Below, in pieces: positions 55,599-64,000 of a stretch of 64,000 bases of DNA. Below the pieces are notes generated by a model that saw only the letters and a list, made by a program, of their open reading frames with translations, ran no database searches and was not told the DNA's origin. Both the position numbers and the translations under genes were made by a program. This DNA comes from Anomaloglossus baeobatrachus (lineage: Eukaryota > Chordata > Amphibia > Anura > Aromobatidae), in assembly GCF_048569485.1 (NCBI RefSeq), contig NC_134364.1:129867089-129931088 (forward strand). Direction: 5' to 3'. The stretch's first letter is position 1; each line of letters starts with the position of its first letter.

Positions 55599-57164
55599 TC
55601 AGGTATCATGGTTTCTCTCCAAGGGTTGGTTCCTGTGTTCCAGGCGAGAATTATGCTGTCGACCCGGGCTTGGCCTCCTTTCCTCCCTGGTCTCGACTTG
55701 CTTTTGTCCCCCAAGACGTCCCACATCTCTTCCTGAGCTTGTGGGGGATCCTCTTCTATTATTCCCTTCTCCACTAGCTCCTTTTTCTTGCCTTTCTGGC
55801 CTAGTCTTGTTGAGCTCTGCCATGAGAATGTTTTCTGCTTCTTTGTAGTCCTTGTAGTATACAAACGAGCCATTGGGGTTTCTAACTTTCAGTGTAGCAG
55901 GGTATAATAGCTGGCACTTTACTTTTTTGTTGTACAGAAATGAGCAAATTTTGGTAAATTCTTTTCTCCTTCTGGATACTTCCGCTGAATAATCCCCAAA
56001 AATTAGCAGTCTGTTGCCTTGATATTGTAGTGGACGCTTTCGTTCTCTAAAGGCCCTCAATATTTCCTCCTTATGCTTATAATCAAGGTACTTGACAATC
56101 ACCTGCCTGGCTCTTATCGGGGTATTCTTGTTTGAGTTTTGGCCCTCTCCCTTATTCGCCTCCTGGTGTCTCAGTGGACCCACTCTGTGGGCTCTTTCAA
56201 CTCTGAATTTCGCCTTTATGCCCAGGGCCTGCGGTAGCTCCAACTCGCATATATTATCCAACTGTCCAAACGACACAGACTCTGGCAACCCGACTATACG
56301 TAGGTTGTTTCGTCTCGATCTGTTTTCCAAATCGTCCGCTTTATCCTTCAAGTATTCATTAGATTTTGCTAGAGCTGCTATTTGTGCTTGCATAGCCAGT
56401 ATTGTCTCCTCGGAGTCAGATATTCTCTGCTCTGATTCTGCCAGTCTAGAGGCATGGGCATTTATCTGTTTTTGCATATTAGCTAATGATGTTTGTATGG
56501 CTGCCTCAATAGCCACTTTAACCTCTTTTGACAAGTGTGATGTCACTTCTTCAGCCAGTTTTTTATAGTCCACATTAAGCTTTTGTGTGTACTTGTCTTG
56601 GCCCGCAGGTGGTGCTGTTTTCTTAGTTCTCTTTGTCTGGACTGGGCCACCACCTCCATCCCCCAATAGCTTGCAGGCTTGTGATGTTGGTGTAGTAAGC
56701 TGCTTTTTGTTTCCTTTGGAAGGGGTACTATGAATTCTTGCATTTGACTTCCTGTGAGTCTGAGTGGGATTAATCTCCCTGTACTGTTTGTCAGTTTCAT
56801 CCTCCAACACTGCTGTGTCTCTGAGCTGCCCTGCTTTGTCTGCATCTTCTCTCCCCTCTGCCTCCATATCTCCTTCATCCTCCCATTGCGATCCACCATC
56901 ATCAGTCCCTTGCATCCACCTCTCTCCTGCTGTGTCCTCCTGTGACTCCTGGCTCATATCTTCCTTATCTCCTGTCTCCTCGCTCATATCTCCCTTATCT
57001 CTCCCCTTCCAGCTCTGTGTTTGCTTTTCTGTGTCTCTCACCATGCGTTCAGGCTCCTCCCCCATCAGGCTCGGCGCCATTATCTTATCTTCTCCTCTGT
57101 CCATATCAAAGCTTCTCCAGGCTGATTCACCGCTCCCAGAGCTTCTCAGGAGGTACCTTTCCAT
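55599..57164 (-). CDS. L1 ORF1: RNA-binding chaperone
   Basis: 521 residues, longer than the mammalian protein (about 340) because of an acidic, disordered N-terminal half (EETGDKEDMSQESQEDTAGE). A coiled coil follows (SRLAESEQRISDSEETILAM ... DKADDLENRSRRN). Then come the RRM-type core with NNLRIVGLPES and VERAHRVGPLR and the C-terminal domain with RARQVIVKYLDYKHKEEIL and LLIFGDYSAEVSRRRKEF. A basic tail ends the protein. It forms trimers that bind L1 RNA in the retrotransposition particle. Start chosen at the first Met of the frame. Confidence 0.93.
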   Translation of the reverse strand: MERYLLRSSGSGESAWRSFDMDRGEDKIMAPSLMGEEPERMVRDTEKQTQSWKGRDKGDMSEETGDKEDMSQESQEDTAGERWMQGTDDGGSQWEDEGDMEAEGREDADKAGQLRDTAVLEDETDKQYREINPTQTHRKSNARIHSTPSKGNKKQLTTPTSQACKLLGDGGGGPVQTKRTKKTAPPAGQDKYTQKLNVDYKKLAEEVTSHLSKEVKVAIEAAIQTSLANMQKQINAHASRLAESEQRISDSEETILAMQAQIAALAKSNEYLKDKADDLENRSRRNNLRIVGLPESVSFGQLDNICELELPQALGIKAKFRVERAHRVGPLRHQEANKGEGQNSNKNTPIRARQVIVKYLDYKHKEEILRAFRERKRPLQYQGNRLLIFGDYSAEVSRRRKEFTKICSFLYNKKVKCQLLYPATLKVRNPNGSFVYYKDYKEAENILMAELNKTRPERQEKGASGEGNNRRGSPTSSGRDVGRLGGQKQVETREERRPSPGRQHNSRLEHRNQPLERNHDT

Positions 57165-57306
57165 AGCTGTCTGCTTTAGGTAACCTCCTGTGCTGCTCTC
57201 TGTTTGGTGGCTCGTCCGGGGGGTCTGTTTTTAGTCGGTTTCTGTGAGGGGTGGCAGGAGATTCTCCTCTAAGCTTCCACCTCAGCCAGGACAGGAACAG
57301 GAAGTC

Positions 57307-60300
57307 CCTCCCTCTTTCTTCTCTGCACCTCCCTCTCTCCTCCCTGCATCTCCCTCTCTCTTCTCTGCACCTCCCTCTCCCCTCCCTCTCTCCTCCCTGC
57401 ACCTCCCTCTCTCTTCTCTGCACCTCCCTCTCTCCTCCCTGCACCTCCCTCTCTCTTCTCTGCACCTCCCTCTCTCTTCTCTGCACCTCCCTCTCTCTTC
57501 TCTGCACCTCCCTCTCCCCTCTGCACCTCCCTCTCCCCTCCCTTTACCTACCTCTTTCCTCCCTGCACCTTCCTCTCTCTTCTCTGCACCTCCTTCTCTC
57601 CTCCCTGCACCTCCCTCTTTCCTCCCTGCACCTCCCTCTCCCCTCCCTGCACATCCCTCTCTCTCTTCCCTGCACCTCCCTCTTTCTTCTCTGCACCTCC
57701 CTCTCTCCTCCCTGCATCTCCCTCTCTCTTCTCTGCACCTCCCTCTCCCCTCCCTCTCTCCTCCCTGCACCTCCCTCTCTCTTCTCTGCACCTCCCTCTC
57801 TCCTCCCTGCACCTCCCTCTCTCTTCTCTGCACCTCCCTCTCTCCTCCCTGCACCTCCCTCTCCCTCCCTGCACCTCCCTCTCTCCTCCCTGCACCTCCT
57901 TCTCCCCTCCATGCACCTCCCTCTCCCCTCCCTGCACATCCCTCTCTCTCTTCCCTGCACCTCCCTCTTTCTTCTCTGCACCTCCCTCTCTCCTCCCTGC
58001 ATCTCCCTCTCTCTTCTCTGCACCTCCCTCTCCCCTCCCTCTCTCCTCCCTGCACCTCCCTCTCTCTTCTCTGCACCTCCCTCTCTCCTCCCTGCACCTC
58101 CCTCTCTCTTCTCTGCACCTCCCTCTCTCTTCTCTGCACCTCCCTCTCTCTTCTCTGCACCTCCCTCTCCCCTCTGCACCTCCCTCTCCCCTCCCTTTAC
58201 CTACCTCTTTCCTCCCTGCACCTCCCTCTCCCCTCCCTGCACCTTCCTCTCTCTTCTCTGCACCTCCTTCTCTCCTCCCTGCACCTCCCTCTCCCCTCCC
58301 TGCACCTCCGTCTCTCCTCCCTGCACCTCCCTCTCTCCTTCCTGCAGCTCCCTCTCTCTTCTCTGCACCTCCCTCTCCCCTCCCTTCACCTCCATATCGT
58401 CTCTGCACCTCCCTCTCTCTTCTCTGCACCTCCCTCTCCCCTCCCTGCACCTCCCTCTCTTTTCTCTGCACCTCCCTCTCCCCTCCCTTCACCTCCCTCT
58501 CCTCTCTGCACCTCCCTCTCTCTTCTCTGCACCTCCCTCTCCCCTCCCTTCACCTCCCTCTCTCTTCTCTCCACCTCCCTCTCCCCTCCCTTCACCTCCC
58601 TCTCTCTTCTCTGCACCTCCCTCTCCCCTCCCTGCACCTCCCTATCTCTTCTCTGCCCCTCCCTCTCCCCTCTGCACCTCCCTCTCTCTTCTCTGCACCT
58701 CCCTCTCTCTTCTCTGCACCTCCCTCTCCCCTCCCTTCACCTACCTCTTTCCTCCCTGCACCTCCCTCTCCCCTCCCTGCACCTTCCTCTCTCTTCTCTG
58801 CACCTCCTTCTTTCCTCCTTGCACCTCCCTCTCCCCTCCCTGCACCTCTGTCTCTCCTCCTGCACCTCCCGCTCTCCTCCCTGCACCTCCCTCTCTCCTC
58901 CCTGCAGCTCCCTCTCTCTTCTCTGCACCTCCCTCTCCCCTCCCTTCACCTCCTTATCGTCTCTGCACCTCCCTCTCTCTTCTCTGCACCTCCCTCTTTC
59001 CTCCCTGCACCTCCCTCTCTTTTCTCTGCACCTCCCTCTCCCCTCCCTTCACCTCCCTCTCCTCTCTGCACCTCCCTCTCTTTTCTCTGCACCTCCCTCT
59101 CCCCTCTGCACCTCCCTCTCCCCTCTGCACCTCCCTCTCTCTTCTCTGCACCTCCCTCTCTCTTCACTGCACCTCCCTCTCCCTTCTCTGCACCTCCCTC
59201 TCTCTTCTCTGCACCTCCCTCTCCCTGCACCTCTCTTTCTCTCTCTCTCCTCCCTGCACCTCCATCTCTCTACTCTGCACCTCCCTCTCTCCTCCTTGCA
59301 TCTCCCTCTCTCTTCTCTGCACCTACCTCTTTCCTCCCAGCACCTCCCTCTCCCCTCCCTGCACCTTCCTCTCTCTTCTCTTCACCTCCTTCTCTTTTCC
59401 CTGCACCTCCCTCTTCCCTCCCTGCACCTCCGTCTCTTTTCCCTGCACCTCCCGCTCTCCTCCCTGCACCTCCCTCTCTCCTCCATGCAGCTCCCTCTCT
59501 TTTCTCTGCACCTCCCTCTCTCCTCCCTGCACCTCCCTCTCCCCTCCCTTCACCTCCTTCTCCTCCCTGCACCTCTCTCTCTCTTCTCTGCATCTCCCTC
59601 TTTCTTCTCTGCACTTCCCTCCCTGCACCTCCCACTCTCTTCTCTGCACCTCTCTCTTCTCTGCACCTCCCTGTCCCCTCCCTGCACCTCCCTCTTCCCT
59701 CTGCACCTCCCTCTCTTTTCTCTGCACCTCCCTCTGTCCTCCCTGCACCTCCCTCTCCCCTCCCTGCACCTCCCTCTCCCCTCCCTGCACCTCCCTCTCT
59801 CTCCTCCCTGCACCTCCCTCTCTCTTCTGTGCACCTCCCTCTCTCTTCTCTGCACCTCCCTCTCTCCTCCCTGCACCTCTCTCTCCCCTCCCTTCACCTC
59901 CTTCTTGTCTCTGCACCTCCCTATCTCTTCTCTGCACCTCCCTCTCCCCTCCCTGCACCTCCCTCTCTTTTCTCTGCACCTCCCTCTCCTTTCCCTTCAC
60001 CTCCCTCTGCTCTCTGCACCTCCCTCTCTTTTCTCTGCACCTCCCTCTCCCCTCTGCACCTCCCTCTCTCTTCTCTGCACCTCCCTCTCTCTTCTCTGCA
60101 CCTCCCTCTCTCCTCCTTTCATCTCCCTCTCTCTTCTCTGCACCTACCTCTTTCCTCCCTGTACCTCCCTCTCCCCTCCCTGCACCTTCCTCTCTCTTCT
60201 CTGCACCTCCTTCTCTCCTCCCTGCAACTCCCTCTCCCCTCCCTGCACCTCCGTTTCTCCTCCCTGCACCTCCCGCTCTCCTCCCTACACCTCCCTCTCT

Positions 60301-62890
60301 CCTCCCTGCAGCTCCCTCTCTCTTCTCTGCACCTCCCTCTCTCCTCCCTGCACCTCCCTCTCCCCTCCCTTCACCTCCTTCTCTTCTCTGCACCTCCCGC
60401 TCCCCTCTGCACCTCCCTCTCTCTTCTCTGCACCTCCCTCTCGCTTCTCTGCACCTCCCTCTCCCTGCACCTCTCTTTCTCTTTCTCTCCTCCCTGCACC
60501 TCCATCTCTCTACTCTGCACCTCCCTCTCTCTTCTTTGCACCTACCTCTTTCCTCCCTGCACCTCCCTCTCCCCTCCCTGCACCTTCCTCCCTCTTCTCT
60601 GCACCTCCTTCTCTCCTCCCTGCACCTCCCTCTCCCCTCCCTGCACCTCCGTCTCTCCTCCCTGCACCTCCCGCTCTCCTCCCTGCACCTCCCTCTCTCC
60701 TCCCTGCAGCTCCCTCTCTCTTCTCTGCACCTCCCTCTCTCTTCTCTGCACCTCCCTCTCTCCTCCCTGCACCTCCCTCTCTCTTCTCTGAACCTTCCTC
60801 TCCCCTCACTGCACCTCCTTCTCTCCTCCCGCACCATCCTCTCTCTTCTCTGCACCTCCCTCACTTTTCTCTGCACCTCTCTCTCTCTTCTCTGCACCTC
60901 CCTCTCTCCTCCCTTTACCTCCCTCTCCCCTCCCTGCACCTCCCTCTCCCCTCCCTTGCCTCCCTGCACCTCCCTCTCCCCTCCATGCACCTCTCCACCC
61001 CTCCCTTCACATCCCTCTCTCTCCTCCCTGCACCTCCCTCTTTCTTCTCTGCACCTCCCTCTCTCCTCCCTACACCTCCCTCTCTCTTCTCTGCACCTCC
61101 CTCTCCCTCTCTCCTCCCTGCACCTCCCTCTCTCTTCTCTGCACCTCCCTCTCTCCTCCCTGCACCTCCCTCTCTCTTCTCTGCACCTCCCTCTCTCTTC
61201 CCTGCACCTCTCTCTCCTCCCTGCACCTCCCTCTCCTCCCTGCTTCCCCATCTCTCTTCTCTGTTCCTCCCTCTCCCCTCCCTGCACCTCCCTCTCGCCT
61301 CCCTTCACCTCCCTCTCCTTTCTGCACCTCCCTCTCTCTTCTCTGCACCTCTTTTTCTCCTCCCTGCACCTCCCTCTCTCTTCCCTGCACCTCCCTCTCT
61401 CATCCATGCACCTCCCTCTCTCTTCCCTGCACCTCCCTCTCTTCCCTGCACCTCCTTCTCTCTTCTCTGCACCTCCCTCTCTCTTCCCTGCACCTCCCTC
61501 TCTCTTCCCTGCACCTCTCTCTCTTCCCTGCAGCTCCCTCTCTCTTCCCTGCACCTCCCTCTCTCTTCCCTGCACCTCTCTCTCTTTCCTCCCTGCACCT
61601 CCATCTCTCTTCTCTGTACCTCCCTCTCCCCTCCCTTCACCTCCCTCTCTCCTCCCTGCACTTCCCTCTTTCTTCTCTGCACTTCCCTCTCCCTCCCTGC
61701 ACCTCCCTCTCCCCTCCCTGCACCTCACTCTCCCCTCCCTGCACTTCACTCTCCCCTCCTTGCACCTCCCTCTCCCCTCCTTGCACATCCCTCTCCTTCC
61801 TGCACTTCCCTCTTTCTTCTCTGCACCTCCCTCTCCCCTCCCTGCACCTCCCTCTCTCTCCCCTCCCTGCACCTCCCTCTCCCGTTTGCACCTCCGTCTC
61901 TCTTCTCTGCACCTCCCTCTTTCCTCTGCACCTCCCTCTCTCTTCTCTGCACCTCCTCTCCCCTCTGCACCTCCCTCTGTCTTCTCTGCACCTCCCTCTC
62001 TCTTCTCTGCACCTCCCTCTCTCCTCCCTTCACATCCCGCTCCCCTCCCTGCACCTCCCTCTCTCTTCTCTGCACCTCCCTCTCCCCTCTGCACCTCCCT
62101 CTCTCTTCTCTGCACCTCCTCTCCCCTCTGCACCTCCCTCTGTCTTCTCTGCACCTCCCTCTCTCTTCTCTGCACCTCCCTCTCCCCTCCCTGCACATCT
62201 CTCTCTCTCTCCTCCCTGCACCTCCCTCTCTCTTCTCTGCACCTTCCTATGCCCTCTCTGAACCTTCCTCTCCCCTCCCTGCACCTCCCTCTCTCCTCCC
62301 TGCACCTCTCTCTCTCTTCTCTGCACCTCACTCTCTCCTCCCTGCACCTCCCTCTCTCTTTTCTGCACCTCCCTCTCTTCTCAGCATCTCTTTCTCTCCT
62401 CCCTTTTCCTCCCTCTCCCCTCCCTGCACCTCCCTCTTCCCTCCCTTTCCTCCCAGCACCTCCCTCTCCCCTCCCTGCACCTCCCCCTCTCTCCTCCCTG
62501 CACCGCCCTCTCTCCTCGCTGCACCTCCCTCTCTCCTCCCTGCACCTCCCTCTCTCTTCTCTGCACCTCCCTTTCCCCTCCTTGCACCTCCCTCTCCCCT
62601 CCCTGCACCTTCCTCTCTCTTCCCTCCACCTCCTTCTCTCTTTTCAGCACCTCTCCTCTCTCCTCACTGCACGTTCCCTCTCTCCTCCCTGCAGCTCCCT
62701 CTCCCCGCTCTGCATCTCCCTCTCTCCTCTCTGCATCTCTCTCACCTCTCTCTGCACCTGTGTCTCTCTTCCCTGCACCTCCCTCTCTCCTTCCTGCACC
62801 TCCCTTTCTCTTCCCTGCACCTCCCTCGCCCCGCTCTGCACCTCCCTCTCTCCACCTCCCTCTCCTCTGCACCTCCCTCTCTCCTCCCTG
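57307..62890. repeat. 21-bp pyrimidine-rich tandem array, block 3, right of the L1
   Basis: This continues block 3 after the L1. The beginning repeats text seen left of the L1 (48895-49330), and 57313-57560, 57675-57850 and 57970-58200 are near-identical to each other. The marker variant (CTTTTCAGCACCTC, CACTGCACGTTCCC) stands at about 62637-62681, again just before an LTR copy. Confidence 0.95.
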
Positions 62891-63574
62891 TGTAGCGCCC
62901 CTGAACCCTTCAGGGTGCTACAAGGTTCTGCATCCCCACCAGGGACCCAGAACCCCAGTGCCGGTACCAACAAAAACCCAGGTAATCCCAGTTTTCCCCC
63001 AACATTCCCCCATACAATGATACTTAGCTAGGGTGCGACTAATGGATGGCCGCCTAGAGATGGAGCCACTCCAGTCCACTAGTTGACCAGGTGGGAGGGG
63101 CAGACTGTGGAGAGTAGTCGGGAAGTCAGTAGTGAGTAGGCAGTTGAAAGTTGACAGTAGGAGAATGAAGGTCGGAAGTGAAGCGACGCCCTGGCTTGGG
63201 TTGACGGTGACCTTGTACCTAAGAGAAGTGTTGCCGGTGGAGTACTCCCGGGACTACGCACCGACGGGGTACAGGACCCTAGGACAGGAAAGATCTTCAA
63301 GCAGACCTGTTAACACCTGCACAGCAAAGGGGACCCTCAAGGACCTTGCTGACCCTAGCTGCAATACCATCAGCCCCAGTAGAAACATTCTGCAGCGGCG
63401 GCTCCCTACACTTTGCCGCAACACCTCAAGTGGCGTCAATTATCATATTCTCCCCTATAAATATCCCCATTACAAAAAGGGCCCAGAGCATGGAACTGGG
63501 TAAAGGCCATCACCGTGACTTCCCCAAGACCTATACTGCCCGGAACCGAGTACCCCATATCCCTGGGTGCTACA
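62891..63574 (+). mobile_element. Solo LTR, copy 3 (shorter form)
   Basis: 684 bp, equal in length and nearly equal in text to copy 2, with the same ends and CCTG flanks. Confidence 0.75.
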
Positions 63575-64000
63575 CCTGCACATCCTTCTCCTCTCTCTGC
63601 ACCTCCCTCTCCCCCTCTCTGCACCTCCCTCTCCCCCTTTCTGCACCTCCCTCTCTCCTCCCTGCACCTCCCTCTCCCCTCCCTGCACCTCCCTCTCTCT
63701 TCCCTGCACCTCCCTCTCTCCTCCCTGCACCTCCCTCTCTCCTCCCTGCTCCTCCCTCCCTCTTCCCTACACCTCCCTCTCTCTTCCCTGCACCTTCCTC
63801 TCTCCTCTCTGCACTTCCCTCTTTCTTCTCTGCACCTCCCTCTTCCCTGCACCTCCCTCTCTCTTCCGTGCACCTCCCTCTCTCTTCCCTGCACCTCTCT
63901 CTCTCCTCCCTGCACCTCCCTCTCTCTTCCCTGCAGCTCCCTCTCTCTTCCCTGCACCTCCCTCTCTCTTCTCTGCACCTCCCGTTCTCTTCCCTGCACC
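63575..64000. repeat. 21-bp pyrimidine-rich tandem array, block 4, runs off the window
   Basis: The array restarts after LTR copy 3 with CCTGCACATCC and resembles the start of block 2 (42973 onward), including CTCCCCCTCTCTGCACCTCC-type units and CTCTTCCGTGCACC. The array clearly continues past the end of the window. Confidence 0.93.

Larger units (their letters stand above)
50667..57306 (-). mobile_element. Full-length L1-type LINE with both ORFs open
   Basis: A 6640-bp non-LTR retrotransposon on the minus strand: a 5' UTR of about 140 bp, ORF1 (55599-57164), a 724-bp spacer, ORF2 (50975-54874), a 3' UTR of about 300 bp with AATAAA at 50681-50686, and a short A-rich end. A 14-bp target copy (CCTCCCTCTTTCTT) stands at 50653-50666 and 57307-57320; because it sits in a repeat array this could be partly fortuitous, but array text is cut cleanly on both sides. 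Both ORFs read without interruption, so the copy is young and possibly active. Confidence 0.92.

Noticed and set aside
55262-55873. 203-codon minus-strand frame and a 185-codon plus-strand frame around the L1 spacer
   Set aside because: Low-complexity translations of homopolymers overlapping the end of ORF1 in another phase.
59323-62331. Minus-strand Arg/Glu heptad frames up to 1002 codons
   Set aside because: Same artefact on the purine strand. The charged heptads look like a helical protein but arise from GGAGAG-type repeats, and frames overlap each other.

Overview
The window looks like nuclear DNA from an anuran amphibian with a large, repeat-rich genome. The evidence is one vertebrate host gene swollen by transposons, DIRS tyrosine-recombinase retroelements, a vertebrate-type chromovirus, L1, Tc1, hAT and Harbinger-like elements, and very long tandem arrays. 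The species cannot be named from this sequence. The only host protein-coding gene I can support is PSMB4, the proteasome beta-7 subunit. It lies on the minus strand at 13842-17749, has seven coding exons, and is open and complete (249 residues as assembled from its splice sites).

Layout. 1-1189: no recognised feature. 1190-13232: one DIRS element (A) with a second DIRS element (B, 2033-8094) inserted into it; B keeps long open frames and A is decayed. 13233-17830: PSMB4 with its poly(A) signal and CRE/ETS-type promoter. Its intron 6 holds two nested hAT-type MITEs and a G-run repeat; its intron 1 holds a dead Tc1 copy that carries a further MITE. 18238-20568: a CpG-containing 26-bp minisatellite just upstream of PSMB4. 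20569-24871: diverged dispersed and tandem repeats, a 71-bp minisatellite and a MITE. 24872-30639: a very young Ty3/Gypsy chromovirus with matching LTRs and target duplications. 30645-32440: a ~38-bp degenerate array split by a Harbinger-like fold-back element. 32441-34733: two Tc1/mariner remnants, one with an internal 37-bp amplification. 34734-35924: an LTR-bearing remnant on the minus strand.

35925-64000: about 19 kb of a pyrimidine-rich array with a basic 21-bp unit. It is broken by three copies of one solo LTR, which act as markers of block-wise duplication, and by a full-length L1 (50667-57306) with both ORFs open. The array leaves many reading frames open, so its giant ORFs are treated as artefacts.

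The strongest observations are these. An 11-nt perfect complement links the predicted transcript start of the chromovirus to the position just before its gag, which is the Tf1/sushi self-priming arrangement. A hAT insertion duplicated the PSMB4 intron-6 splice donor as its target site. Decayed DIRS A has identical termini. The LTR copies let the array's duplication order be read. All sequence matches were made by eye, with no database search.
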